The position numbers and the translations under genes are program-made. Below the pieces are notes generated by a model that was given only the letters and a program-made list of their open reading frames with translations, was not told where the DNA came from and did not search any database. Positions 43,862-52,749 of a stretch of 64,000 bases of DNA are shown here, piece after piece. The stretch lies in the NCBI RefSeq assembly GCF_000514775.1, contig NZ_AZWO01000001.1, forward strand, positions 186,001-250,000, written 5' to 3'. The stretch comes from Salinispora pacifica CNR114. Its GTDB lineage: Bacteria; Actinomycetota; Actinomycetes; Mycobacteriales; Micromonosporaceae. The stretch's first letter is position 1, and every line of letters starts with the position of its first letter.

Positions 43862-43885
43862 CCGTGCCGGCATCCTGCGCTGACC
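43844..43885 (+). repeat. 22-bp tandem duplication across a stop codon
   Basis: GCCGGCATCCTGCGCTGACC occurs at 43844-43863 and again at 43866-43885. The first copy contains the final codons and stop of the upstream gene; the second is its exact non-coding duplicate. Confidence 0.9.
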
Positions 43886-43902
43886 CCGGCGGGGCCGGAG
43901 CG

Positions 43903-45189
43903 TCAGCTGGTGGCGGTGGGTGGGTCCTCCCCGTCGGGCTCGCCGGGGGCCTTCTCCGGCGGGCCACCCGGTGCGCTGAAGTCGAAGCTCTCCAGCTCGT
44001 CCGCATCGAGCCGGGCCTGGGCGAAGGCAACCGGGTCGGCGAAGTCGTCGTCGGAGGGCAGCAGGTCGGGGTGACCCCAGAGCGCATCCCGCCCGGCGAT
44101 CCCCCGGTGCTCGGTGAGAGCCGCCCAGAGCGCCGCCGCCTCGCGTAGCCGCCGCGGCCGAAGCTCCAGGCCGACCAGGGCGGCGAAGGTCTGCTCGGCC
44201 GGACCTCCGGCGGCCCGCCGCCGCCGGAACGCCTCCCCGAGCCGGACGACGTTGGGCAGCCGCTCCCCGGCCGCGCTGTCAACCACGTGACAGACCCAGC
44301 CCTCGACGAGCGCGAGGGCCGTCTCCAGCCGGGCCAGCGACGCCTTCTGGGCCGGGTTGTCCTCCGGGGTGAAGATCCCCTCCAGCGCGATCGCCTGCAT
44401 CGACTCCGGGTCGGTCGGGTCGACGCGGCCCATCGCCTCCTCAATCGCCTCCCGGTTGACCCGGATGCCCGAGGCGTACATCTCCACCGCGTTGAGTACG
44501 TGTCCGCGCAGCCACGGTACGTGCTCGAAGAGGCGCTGATGGGCGGCCTCGCGCAGGGCCACGTAGAGGCGTACCTCGTCCTCCGGCAGTTCCAGCCCGG
44601 CACCGTAGTCCCGGATGTTGGCCGGGACGAGTGCCGCCGTGCCGGCGGGGCCGAGCGGCAACCCGATGTCGCCGGCGGAGAGCACCTCGGCCGCGAGCGA
44701 GCCGAGGGCCTGGCCCAGCTGGCCCCCGAAGAGGGCCCCGCCGAGGGTGGCCACCATCGACTGCATCGGGCCGAGCTGGGCCCGCGCCTCCGGCGGCACC
44801 AGGTCACCCATGGCGCCGACCATCCGGCTGGCCACCGGGTCACACAACTTGCGCCACACGTCCAGGGTCTTGTAGATCCACTCATTCCGGTTCCACGCCA
44901 CCGACGCGCGGATGCCCGACGGGAGCGCCGAGCCCGACTCCAACCAGAGGTCGGCCAGCCGCAGCGCCTCCTCCACCGCGTTGCGCTCGTACGGCGAGAC
45001 AGCCGGATCACCACCGGCGCTGAGCTGGCTCGCCGCCACCTGGCGGGCCAGGTCCCAGTTCACCGGTCCACTGCCGGGCGCGGCGAGCAGGTGCTGCAGC
45101 TGGGACATGAACTGCTGCATCTGCGCGGGGTCGTTGGGGTCTGGTGGCTGGCCACCGGGGAGCGCGAAACCGAACGGAATATCAGGCAC
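43903..45189 (-). CDS. Zinc-dependent metalloprotease, DUF2342/TIGR03624 family
   Basis: 428 residues of the actinobacterial Rv3195-like family. The motif REAAHQRLFEHVPWLRGH carries the putative metal-binding histidines, and ALVEGWVCHVVD follows later. The N-terminus is Pro/Gly/Gln-rich and the C-terminus acidic. GTG 45189 has TACCGT 7 nt upstream, a leaderless arrangement. It is divergent from the PDZ protease gene, as in mycobacteria. Confidence 0.88.
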   Translation of the reverse strand: MPDIPFGFALPGGQPPDPNDPAQMQQFMSQLQHLLAAPGSGPVNWDLARQVAASQLSAGGDPAVSPYERNAVEEALRLADLWLESGSALPSGIRASVAWNRNEWIYKTLDVWRKLCDPVASRMVGAMGDLVPPEARAQLGPMQSMVATLGGALFGGQLGQALGSLAAEVLSAGDIGLPLGPAGTAALVPANIRDYGAGLELPEDEVRLYVALREAAHQRLFEHVPWLRGHVLNAVEMYASGIRVNREAIEEAMGRVDPTDPESMQAIALEGIFTPEDNPAQKASLARLETALALVEGWVCHVVDSAAGERLPNVVRLGEAFRRRRAAGGPAEQTFAALVGLELRPRRLREAAALWAALTEHRGIAGRDALWGHPDLLPSDDDFADPVAFAQARLDADELESFDFSAPGGPPEKAPGEPDGEDPPTATS

Positions 45190-45302
45190 GGGGTCTACGG
45201 TACGCGCGCCGCGCCCCAGGTCGCGTCGGCTGGCGTCGCGTCAACGGTGAAGTCCTGGCAGGTCCGCTGGGGCCAGCGCACCCGGTCGGTACGCTCTGCC
45301 GC

Positions 45303-46316
45303 ATGAGACGTCGTGGCATGACCGTCCTGCTCGGTGCCGTCTTTGTCGCCCTGCTTGGCATCGGCGTGCTCGCGGCGCCCATTCCGTACGTGGTGCTGGG
45401 CCCCGGCCCCACCGTCAACACGCTGGGCACCGAGGACGGCAAGGAGGTCATCCAGGTCAAGGACCGGGAGACCTTCACTTCGGCGGGGGAGCTGCGGTTG
45501 ACCACGGTGGGGGTGCAGCCCTCGGTCAAGCTGCGCGGGGCGATCCAGGGTTGGTTCTCCGACGACGAGGCGGTGGTGCCGCGGGAACTGGTGTACCCGC
45601 CGGGGGAGAGCCGCGAGGAGGTCGAGGAGCGCAATGCGGAGGACTTCGAGGCCTCTCAGTCCAGCGCGGAGACGGTCGCGCTGCGCGAGCTCGGATTCCC
45701 GGTGACGGTCCAGGTCAAGACGGTGGCCGCGGACGGGCCCTCGGCCGGTCTGCTCCGTCCCGGCGACGTGGTGACCTCGGTTGACGGTCAGCCGGTCCCG
45801 GTGGCCGTCCGGCTGACCGAGTTGATCCAGGCCGAGCCGGCCGGCACCGTCCTGGAGATCGGTTACACCCGCGACGGGACACCCGGGACGGCGCGGATCA
45901 CGACCCAGGAGCAGGACGGCAGGCCCCGGATCGGGATCGGGATCGAGCAGCAGCAACCGCACCCGTTCACACTTTCGATCGACCTGGCGGACATCGGTGG
46001 CCCGAGCGCCGGGCTCATGTTCGCCCTCGGCATCATCGACAAGCTGACCCCGGAGGATCTGACCGGTGGGCAGATCATTGCGGGCACCGGCACGATCAAT
46101 GACGTGGGCCAGGTCGGCCCGATTGGCGGTATCCCCCAGAAACTGGTCGGTGCCAAGGAGGCCGGCGCCACCGCCTTCCTGGTCCCGGCCGAAAACTGCG
46201 CCGAGGCGGTCCGCAACCGCCAGCCCGACCTGCCGCTGCTCAGGGTGGCGACGTTGGATGACGCGTTGACCGCCCTCGGGGAGCTGCGATCAGGGGGCGA
46301 ACCGACCCGCTGCTGA
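45303..46316 (+). CDS. PDZ domain, Lon-like serine protease
   Basis: 337 residues: an N-terminal membrane anchor (VLLGAVFVALLGIGVLAAPI), a PDZ domain (VAADGPSAGLLRPGDVVTSVDG) and a Lon-type proteolytic domain. The Ser/Lys dyad is in GGPSAGLMFALG and GIPQKLVGAKEAGA. The protease faces outside the membrane; the family is YlbL-like. ATG 45303 has TACGCT 7 nt upstream. Followed by the UPF0182 gene. Confidence 0.9.
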   Translation: MRRRGMTVLLGAVFVALLGIGVLAAPIPYVVLGPGPTVNTLGTEDGKEVIQVKDRETFTSAGELRLTTVGVQPSVKLRGAIQGWFSDDEAVVPRELVYPPGESREEVEERNAEDFEASQSSAETVALRELGFPVTVQVKTVAADGPSAGLLRPGDVVTSVDGQPVPVAVRLTELIQAEPAGTVLEIGYTRDGTPGTARITTQEQDGRPRIGIGIEQQQPHPFTLSIDLADIGGPSAGLMFALGIIDKLTPEDLTGGQIIAGTGTINDVGQVGPIGGIPQKLVGAKEAGATAFLVPAENCAEAVRNRQPDLPLLRVATLDDALTALGELRSGGEPTRC

Positions 46317-46419
46317 CCCAACCGCCGGCACTCGGCGTGACCGCGGACGACAGTTTTGGGAAGACCCCGTACTCTGGTGACCTGGTCGGAGCCGATCAAT
46401 CGAACGTGCGGAGCCAACA

Positions 46420-49404
46420 GTGGTTATGCGTAGCAGCGCCCCCATGCCGAGGATGAGCCGACGCGGACGCGTCACGATTGGTGTCCTGGTCGGGGTGTTC
46501 GTACTGTTCACCCTGCTCGGCTGGGGGGTGCAGGCGTGGACCGACTGGCTCTGGTTCGGCGAGGTCGACTACACCGCGGTCTTCAGCGGGGTGCTCGTCA
46601 CCCGGCTGCTGCTCTTCCTCGTGGTCGGCCTGGCCATGGCGGCCATCGTCGGTGGCAACCTCTGGCTGGCGCACCGACTGCGGCCCCGGCTGCGACCGCA
46701 GTCGCCGGAGCAGGCCACCCTGGAGCGATACCGGATGCTGCTCAGCCCTCGGCTCGGCATCTGGTTCACGGTGGCCGCCGTCGTGGTCGGCCTCTTCGCG
46801 GGGCTGTCGGCGCAGGGCAGGTGGAGCGAGTGGCTGCTGTTCCGTAACGGTGGGAACTTCGGAGTCAAGGACCCGGAGTTCGGGGTGGACATCGGCTTCT
46901 ACGTCTTCGACCTGCCGTTCTGGCGCTATCTGCTCGGCGTCGCCTTCACCGCCGTGGTGTTGGCCCTGCTCGGGGCGCTCGCGGTGCACTATGTCTTCGG
47001 CGGGATCCGGCTCCAGGGCGTGGGGGACCGGATGAGCACCGCGGCGCGGGCTCACCTGAGCACGTTGATCGCGCTCTTCGTGCTGCTCAAGGCCGTCGCG
47101 TACGTGCTCGACCGGCGAACGATGCTGCTGGAGTACAACGACGGCGCCAACGTCTACGGTGCCGGTTACGCCGACATCAACGCGTTGCTTCCGGCGAAGG
47201 AGATCCTCGCCTACATCTCGGTCGTCGTGGCGATCGCGGTCCTCGTCTTCTCCAACGCCTGGATGCGGAACCTGGTCTGGCCGGGCATCTCGCTGGCCCT
47301 GCTCGGCGTCTCCGCGGTCGCCATCGGTGGCATCTATCCGTGGGCGGTGCAGACCTTCGAGGTCAAGCCGAGTGCCCGAGACAAGGAGGCGCGATACATC
47401 GAGCGCAGCATCGAGGCGACTCGGGCGGCCTTCAGTCTGGGCGAGGCCGATACCTCGCGATACGCGGCGAGCAACCTGCAACCACCGGCGAGTCTCGCCA
47501 CCGACACCGCGGTGGTGCCGAATGCCCGACTGCTGGATCCGCAGCTGGTCAGCGAGACTTACACCCAGCTTCAGCAGGTCCGTGGCTTCTACGATTTCGG
47601 TCCCAAGCTCGACATCGACCGCTACACCGTCGACGGGGAGACCCAGGACTACGTGGTCGGGGTCCGTGAGATCAACTATGGCGAGCTGACCACGCAGCAG
47701 AGCAACTGGATCAACCGACACACCGTCTACACCCATGGCTATGGCTTGGTCGCGGCCCCGGCGAACCGGGTGGTCTGCGGTGGCCAGCCGTACTTCGTCT
47801 CCGGCTTCCTCGGGGAGCGGTCGCAGGAGGGGTGTGCCGCACAGGTTGACCAGATCCCGGCCAGCCAGCCGCGGATCTATTACGGCGAGCGGATGGAGGC
47901 CGGCGACTACGCCATCGTCGGTAAGGCGAACCCGGAGGCCAACCCCGCCGAGTTCGACCGGCCGGTCGGCGAGGACGGATCCGAGTCCTACTACACCTAC
48001 ACCGGCTCCGGCGGTGTTGACGTCGGCTCGTTCGGTCGCCGGCTGCTCTACGCGATCAAAGAGCAGGAGTCGAACTTCCTGCTCTCCGAGGCGGTCAACG
48101 AGAACTCGAAGCTGCTCTACGTTCGTAACCCCCGGGAGCGGGTGGAGAAGGTCGCCCCGTTCCTCACCGTGGACGGCGACCCGTACCCGGCGGTGATCGA
48201 TGGCCGGGTGACGTGGATCATCGACGGCTACACCACCGCCGCGACCTACCCCTACGCTGAGCGGATCAACCTCCAGACCGAGACCACCGACGAACTCACC
48301 AACCGGGGCACCTTCCAGCAGGCCCGGGAAAACATCAACTACATCCGGAACTCGGTCAAGGCGACGGTTGACGCGTACGACGGCACGGTCACCCTCTACG
48401 AGTTCGACGATGGTGACCCGGTACTCCGGGCGTGGAACAAGGCCTTCGGCGGCGACCTGATCAAGCCGAAGACGGAGATTCCGACCGAGCTGAGCGCCCA
48501 CTTCCGCTACCCGGCTGACCTGTTCAAGGTGCAGCGGAACGTATACACCCGGTTCCACGTGACCAGCCCCGGTGACTTCTACTCCGGGCAGGACTTCTGG
48601 CAGGTGCCGAACGTGCCGGACGCGCCGGACAGCGGTCAGAAGCAGCCCCCGTACTACCTCTTCACCCAGATGCCGGGGCAGGACGAGCCGCGGTTCCAGC
48701 TCACCTCGGCGGTGACGCCGAACCGACGGCAGAACCTCGCGGCGCTGATGTCTGGCTCGTACGTGGACGGCAAGCCGCGGCTTGAGGTGTACGAGCTACC
48801 GGAAGACACGCGGATCTCCGGCCCGGTGCAGGTGCACCAGCAGATGACCAACAACGCCCAGATCCGGCAGCAGCTGAACCTGCTCTCGTCGAACCAGGCG
48901 CAGGTCCAGTACGGCAACCTGCTCTCCCTGCCGTTCGGCAACGGCATGCTCTACGTCGAGCCGGTTTATGTGAAGAGCAACCAACAGCAGGCCTATCCCC
49001 TGTTGCAGAAGGTGCTCCTCTCCTACGGCGACGGTGGATCGTTCGTCGTCCTGGCCGACAACCTCACCGACGGCATCAAACAGCTCGTCGAGCAGGGCGA
49101 ACAGGCCGGCGCACCGTCGCCTCCGCCCTCCGACGACGAGACGCCTCCGAGCCCGGAACCGACACCGACCGCGACTCCGACGACTCCGAGCGCAACCCCG
49201 CCCCCGCTCACGGGCGACTTGGCGGAGGCAGCCCAGCAAGTTCAGGCGGCGATCGTGGAACTCCGGGCCGCGCAGGAATCCGGCGACTTCGAGCGCTACG
49301 GCCGGGCGCTGCAGGCGCTGGATGAGGCGACCGCGGCCTTCGAGCAGGCAGCTGGGTCGCCGCCCGCCGCCACGCCGACCACGGCACCGTCGCCGGGCGG
49401 CTGA
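46420..49404 (+). CDS. UPF0182 family large membrane protein
   Basis: 994 residues. About seven transmembrane helices occupy the first ~310 residues, followed by a large extracytoplasmic domain. A Pro/Thr/Asp-rich low-complexity region (PSPPPSDDETPPSPEPTPT) and a short helical tail end the protein. UPF0182 (Rv3193c-like) has no assigned function. GTG 46420 has GGAG at 6 nt; ATG 46426 is possible. It ends before a very strong bidirectional hairpin. Confidence 0.92.
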   Translation: MVMRSSAPMPRMSRRGRVTIGVLVGVFVLFTLLGWGVQAWTDWLWFGEVDYTAVFSGVLVTRLLLFLVVGLAMAAIVGGNLWLAHRLRPRLRPQSPEQATLERYRMLLSPRLGIWFTVAAVVVGLFAGLSAQGRWSEWLLFRNGGNFGVKDPEFGVDIGFYVFDLPFWRYLLGVAFTAVVLALLGALAVHYVFGGIRLQGVGDRMSTAARAHLSTLIALFVLLKAVAYVLDRRTMLLEYNDGANVYGAGYADINALLPAKEILAYISVVVAIAVLVFSNAWMRNLVWPGISLALLGVSAVAIGGIYPWAVQTFEVKPSARDKEARYIERSIEATRAAFSLGEADTSRYAASNLQPPASLATDTAVVPNARLLDPQLVSETYTQLQQVRGFYDFGPKLDIDRYTVDGETQDYVVGVREINYGELTTQQSNWINRHTVYTHGYGLVAAPANRVVCGGQPYFVSGFLGERSQEGCAAQVDQIPASQPRIYYGERMEAGDYAIVGKANPEANPAEFDRPVGEDGSESYYTYTGSGGVDVGSFGRRLLYAIKEQESNFLLSEAVNENSKLLYVRNPRERVEKVAPFLTVDGDPYPAVIDGRVTWIIDGYTTAATYPYAERINLQTETTDELTNRGTFQQARENINYIRNSVKATVDAYDGTVTLYEFDDGDPVLRAWNKAFGGDLIKPKTEIPTELSAHFRYPADLFKVQRNVYTRFHVTSPGDFYSGQDFWQVPNVPDAPDSGQKQPPYYLFTQMPGQDEPRFQLTSAVTPNRRQNLAALMSGSYVDGKPRLEVYELPEDTRISGPVQVHQQMTNNAQIRQQLNLLSSNQAQVQYGNLLSLPFGNGMLYVEPVYVKSNQQQAYPLLQKVLLSYGDGGSFVVLADNLTDGIKQLVEQGEQAGAPSPPPSDDETPPSPEPTPTATPTTPSATPPPLTGDLAEAAQQVQAAIVELRAAQESGDFERYGRALQALDEATAAFEQAAGSPPAATPTTAPSPGG

Positions 49405-49419
49405 CCCCAGCACGTAGGC

Positions 49420-49460
49420 CACAACGACGCCCCCCGGGAATCCCGGGGGGCGTCGTTGTG
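49420..49460. terminator. Very strong hairpin after UPF0182 gene
   Basis: CACAACGACG and the following C-run pair with the G-run and CGTCGTTGTG over about 19 bp with an AAT-centred loop. It is a bidirectional terminator isolating the UPF0182 gene from the tRNA gene. Confidence 0.85.
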
Positions 49461-49480
49461 GGTGCTCGATGGAGGCCGTT

Positions 49481-49510
49481 TTGCGTTGGCCCGGGGTAGT
49501 GCGCTAACGT
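49481..49510 (+). promoter_or_regulatory. Promoter of first initiator tRNA
   Basis: TTGCGT (49481-49486) and TAACGT (49505-49510) are spaced by 18 nt and end 11 nt before the mature tRNA, a good housekeeping-sigma promoter. Confidence 0.6.
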
Positions 49511-49521
49511 TTACGAGCCGA

Positions 49522-49595
49522 CGCGGGGTGGAGCAGCTCGGTAGCTCGCTGGGCTCATAACCCAGAGGTCGCAGGTTCAAATCCTGTCCCCGCTA
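49522..49595 (+). tRNA. Initiator tRNA-fMet (CAT), copy 1
   Basis: 74 nt that fold into a complete cloverleaf with anticodon CAT. The unpaired C1-T72 end and three G-C pairs beside the anticodon loop (GGG CTCATAA CCC) mark it as the initiator. CCA is not encoded. Identical to the copy at 50412. Confidence 0.97.
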
Positions 49596-49602
49596 CTCAT
49601 TC

Positions 49603-49633
49603 GAAAGCCCCGGAGGGATCCTCCGGGGCTTTC
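49603..49633 (+). terminator. Terminator of tRNA-fMet copy 1
   Basis: Perfect 14-bp stem (49603-49616 with 49620-49633) with a 3-nt loop, 7 nt after the tRNA. Confidence 0.85.
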
Positions 49634-49678
49634 GCGTATTGGTGGACCGGTCCGGCGGGCCGATCCTGATGAGGTTTG

Positions 49679-50266
49679 TCAGGCAGGGCCGCCGGCTTGT
49701 CGGGTGTAGTGCGCAACGACCACACCACCGGCAAGGGGTCGCGTCGAGGTGAGCGTGAAGCGGTGCGGGTCGAAGCCCCGGTCAATCAGTGGGATACCGC
49801 TGCCGGCGACGATCGGGTTGAGTTTGAGCACCAGTTCGTCGAGTTCGTCGAGGAGCTGGCCGGCGAGCTGTCCGCCACCGCAGAGCCAGATGTCCCGGCC
49901 GGGCCGTGCCTTGAGCTGGCGGACGAAGGAGCTCGGGTCGCCGGAGAGGATCTCCACGTCCGGATAGCTGGCCGGGGCCAGCGAGCGGCTGAAGACGTAC
50001 TGCTTCAGGTGGTCGTAGGGGCTGGTGTGTCCGTGCTTGAGGCCCGGCTCGTAGGTGACGCGGCCCATCAGCACGGTGTCGAAGCGACCGGTGGCCGGGG
50101 ATGCGACACCGAGCTGGGCGTGGGTGAAGGTGGGCAGCGTCTGGGGCCACTCGGCCACCAGGTAGGACGCTAGATCGGGCTCCAGGGGGAAGAAGTCGAA
50201 CGATCCGTCGGGCGCGGCGATGAAGCCGTCGAGCGTGACGGCGACGAAGTAGACGAGCTTACGCAA
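49679..50266 (-). CDS. RibD C-terminal / dihydrofolate reductase-like protein
   Basis: 195 residues: LVYFVAVTLDGFIAAPDG at the start, MGRVTYEPGL in the middle and DIWLCGGGQLAGQLLDE near the end, all typical of the RibD_C fold that uses NADPH. Substrate unknown. The open frame runs upstream through antisense tRNA, but that part is not real. The start is TTG 50266, with GGAG 5 nt upstream. It is transcribed against the flanking tRNA genes. Confidence 0.85.
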   Translation of the reverse strand: MRKLVYFVAVTLDGFIAAPDGSFDFFPLEPDLASYLVAEWPQTLPTFTHAQLGVASPATGRFDTVLMGRVTYEPGLKHGHTSPYDHLKQYVFSRSLAPASYPDVEILSGDPSSFVRQLKARPGRDIWLCGGGQLAGQLLDELDELVLKLNPIVAGSGIPLIDRGFDPHRFTLTSTRPLAGGVVVAHYTRQAGGPA

Positions 50267-50411
50267 AGCGACTCCGATGTTCGGACGGTCCACAGAGGTG
50301 GTCGTGGATCGACGCGAATCTACAACACCGGTCGTGGATGTACTGGGTAAATACTGGGCAGGGGGGGTGCGGATCATGGCCGGATCGGATGGGCTACAGT
50401 AGTGAAGCCGA

Positions 50412-50485
50412 CGCGGGGTGGAGCAGCTCGGTAGCTCGCTGGGCTCATAACCCAGAGGTCGCAGGTTCAAATCCTGTCCCCGCTA
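50412..50485 (+). tRNA. Initiator tRNA-fMet (CAT), copy 2
   Basis: Identical in all 74 nt to copy 1, including the C1-T72 mismatch and the initiator anticodon stem. Sequence identity extends 6 nt upstream and 3 nt downstream. TACAGT at 50395-50400 is a likely -10; no good -35 is seen. Confidence 0.97.
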
Positions 50486-50492
50486 CTCGTTC

Positions 50493-50523
50493 GAAGGCCC
50501 TGGAGGTTTCCTCCAGGGCCTTC
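50493..50523 (+). terminator. Terminator of tRNA-fMet copy 2
   Basis: Perfect 14-bp stem (50493-50506 with 50510-50523), TTT loop. It has the same position and design as that of copy 1, but several paired bases differ by compensatory change. Confidence 0.85.
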
Positions 50524-50561
50524 GCCGTACCCGGCTTGCGCGGGTCGGCCAGGATGGGGTC

Positions 50562-50804
50562 ATGTCTGCATTCGCGAAGTGGTGGAGCCGGCTCAGCACG
50601 GTCCTCGGTGCGGTCGTACTGGCGGTCTTTGTCCCGGTGGCGGCTTGGGCGGCCAGTGGCCCGGGTGAGCTGGTGATCGAGGCCGCCCGGCGCCGCCGCG
50701 GGGGCTTTGGTTTCCTCGGGTTCCTTTGTTGCCTGGTTGTGGTCGTCGTGATCGTGTTGCTCGCCCTGCGGCTCCTCCGTGGTCGGCGCGGTCCCCGGCG
50801 CTGA
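50562..50804 (+). CDS. Small two-helix membrane protein
   Basis: 80 residues with two hydrophobic helices (VLGAVVLAVFVPVAAWAA and FLCCLVVVVVIVLLALRLL) and a very basic tail. Family not recognised. ATG 50562 follows GGATGGGG. Its stop codon lies in a 32-bp tandem duplication. Confidence 0.65.
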   Translation: MSAFAKWWSRLSTVLGAVVLAVFVPVAAWAASGPGELVIEAARRRRGGFGFLGFLCCLVVVVVIVLLALRLLRGRRGPRR

Positions 50805-50856
50805 GTCGACCAGTGGCTTCGGCGCCCCGGCGCTGAGTCCACCAGCGGCCGCGGCG
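50793..50856 (+). repeat. 32-bp tandem duplication across a stop codon
   Basis: Units 50793-50824 and 50825-50856 match at 28 of 32 positions. The first holds the last codons and stop of the small membrane protein; the second lies just outside. Confidence 0.85.
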
Positions 50857-50938
50857 CCCCGACGCGCGTTTCGGTCAGTCTTGCGGACCGCGCTCCGCCG
50901 GCGCGGGCCGGTCTGGGCCGCGTGATGTACTAGCTCGC

Positions 50939-51772
50939 GTGGAACTTCTGCATTCGGGCAAGGTCCGGGATGTCTACGCTGACGGCGACGACCTGATCCT
51001 GGTCGCCTCGGACCGCGTCTCTGTCTACGACGTCGTGCTGCCGACGCCGATCCCGGAGAAGGGCAAACTTCTCACGGCGCTCTCGCTGTGGTGGTTCGAC
51101 CAGCTCGCCGAGCTGGTGCCGAACCACGTGCTCTCGGCGACCGACGTGCCGCCGGAGTTCGCCGGTCGGGCGATTCGGTGCCGGCGACTGGAGATGGTTC
51201 CGGTGGAGTGCGTCGCCCGGGGCTATCTGGTCGGTGGCGGCTTCGCCGAGTACCAGCGCACCGGAACGGTCTCCGGGATCGAACTGCCGCGCGGATTGGT
51301 CGAGGCGGCCGCCCTGCCGGAGCCGATTTTCACTCCCTCCACCAAGGCGCCGGTAGGAGAGCACGACCAGCCGATGACCTTCGGTGAGGTGGTGGACAAG
51401 GTTGGCGCGGAGACCGCCGAGCGGCTGCGTCAGGTCACCCTCGACGTGTACCGACGGGGAGCCGAGCTCGCCGCCGACCGCGGAATTCTGATCGCCGATA
51501 CCAAGATTGAGTTGGGTTGGGCTACCGATGGCACGCTGACGATCGGCGATGAGCTGCTGACCTCGGACTCGTCCCGGTTCTGGCCGGCCGAGTCGTACCA
51601 GCCGGGGCGCGCCCAGTTCTCGTACGACAAGCAGTATGTGCGGGATTGGGCCACCAGGAGCGGGTGGGACAAGCAGAGCCCGGCGCCGGAGGTGCCGGGT
51701 GAGGTCGTTGCCGCCACCCGTGCCCGCTACGTCGATGTCTACGAGAAACTCACTGGCGAGCGCTGGAGCTGA
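50939..51772 (+). CDS. purC: SAICAR synthetase
   Basis: 277-residue enzyme of purine synthesis that joins CAIR and aspartate using ATP. Motifs are HSGKVRDVY at the start, DTKIELGW and SDSSRFWPAESY. GTG 50939 gives the family N-terminus VELLHSGKVRDVY. Next to the PRPP synthetase paralogue, which makes the purine starting substrate. Confidence 0.96.
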   Translation: MELLHSGKVRDVYADGDDLILVASDRVSVYDVVLPTPIPEKGKLLTALSLWWFDQLAELVPNHVLSATDVPPEFAGRAIRCRRLEMVPVECVARGYLVGGGFAEYQRTGTVSGIELPRGLVEAAALPEPIFTPSTKAPVGEHDQPMTFGEVVDKVGAETAERLRQVTLDVYRRGAELAADRGILIADTKIELGWATDGTLTIGDELLTSDSSRFWPAESYQPGRAQFSYDKQYVRDWATRSGWDKQSPAPEVPGEVVAATRARYVDVYEKLTGERWS

Positions 51773-51794
51773 TCGGGTCGTAGAATCGGTGGCT

Positions 51795-52733
51795 GTGCGC
51801 CAACTCGCCGTTTTCAGTGGAAGCGCCCACCCTGACCTCGGTGCGGAGATCTGCACCCACCTGGGGGTGCCCCTGTACCCCACCCGGGTGTCCCGGTTCG
51901 CCAACGACTGCCTGGAGGTGCAGTTACAGGCCAACTGCCGGGAGCGGGACGTCTTCCTGATCCAGCCACTGGTCCCGCCGGTGCAGGAGCATCTGGTCGA
52001 GTTGCTGTTCATGGTCAACGCGGCCCGAGGAGCCTCCGCCGGTCGGATCAGCGTGGTGCTACCGCACTACGCGTACGCCCGCTCCGACAAGAAGGACGCG
52101 CCGCGAATCTCGATCGGTGGCCGGTTGGTCGCGGACCTGCTCACCGCGGCCGGCGCCGATCGGGTGCTCACGATGACCCTGCATTCGCCGCAGGTCTACG
52201 GCTTCTTCGGCATCCCGGTCGATCACCTGCACGCGTTACGCGAACTAGCCGCCCACTTCCAGGCGCATGATCTGAGCAACACCGTGGTGGTCTCGCCCGA
52301 CTTGGGCTACGTCAAGGAGGCGGCGGTCTTCGCCCGGCAGCTCGGCACGCCGGTCGCCGCCGGTGCCAAGCAGCGCTTCGGGGGCGACCGGGTGGAGATC
52401 AGCACGATCATCGGCGAGGTCCAGGGCCGAGACGTGATCGTGGTGGACGACGAGATTGTCAAGGGCAGCACGGTGGTCGAGCTGATGGGCCACCTGCGCG
52501 AGTTGGGGGTCCGCTCGATCCGACTGGCCTGTACCCACGGTCTCCTCGTGGACGGAGCCGTGCAGCGGTTGAGCGAGCAGGAGGAGGTGCGGGAGATCGT
52601 CTGCACCAACACGGTTCCCATCCCCACCGAGAAGCGGATCCCCATGCTGACCGTACTGTCGGTGGCCCCTGCGTTGGCTGAGGCGATTCGCCGGATTCAC
52701 AACGGTGAGTCGGTGAGCGCGCTCTTCGGCTGA
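51795..52733 (+). CDS. prs: Ribose-phosphate pyrophosphokinase paralogue
   Basis: 312 residues. PRPP synthetase blocks are visible: HYAYARSDKKDAPR, LHSPQVYGFF and the PRPP loop VVVDDEIVKGSTV. The loop differs from the canonical VDDMIDTGGT, so this may be a second, divergent PRPP synthetase. GTG 51795 is preferred over GTG 51789, because TAGAAT ends 8 nt upstream of it. Confidence 0.88.
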   Translation: MRQLAVFSGSAHPDLGAEICTHLGVPLYPTRVSRFANDCLEVQLQANCRERDVFLIQPLVPPVQEHLVELLFMVNAARGASAGRISVVLPHYAYARSDKKDAPRISIGGRLVADLLTAAGADRVLTMTLHSPQVYGFFGIPVDHLHALRELAAHFQAHDLSNTVVVSPDLGYVKEAAVFARQLGTPVAAGAKQRFGGDRVEISTIIGEVQGRDVIVVDDEIVKGSTVVELMGHLRELGVRSIRLACTHGLLVDGAVQRLSEQEEVREIVCTNTVPIPTEKRIPMLTVLSVAPALAEAIRRIHNGESVSALFG

Positions 52734-52749
52734 GCCACCCTGCCCCCGG

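Noticed and set aside
46396..48558. 720-codon minus-strand ORF opposite UPF0182
   Set aside because: Antisense shadow; Asp/Arg/Val-rich with no recognisable fold.
49296..49580. Minus-strand ORF beginning MNLRPLGYEPSELPSCSTPR
   Set aside because: It is the antisense reading of tRNA-fMet, a well-known spurious protein pattern.
50267..50470. N-terminal extension of the RibD-like ORF through the second tRNA
   Set aside because: The same antisense tRNA translation; the TTG start at 50266 with its own GGAG is far more likely.
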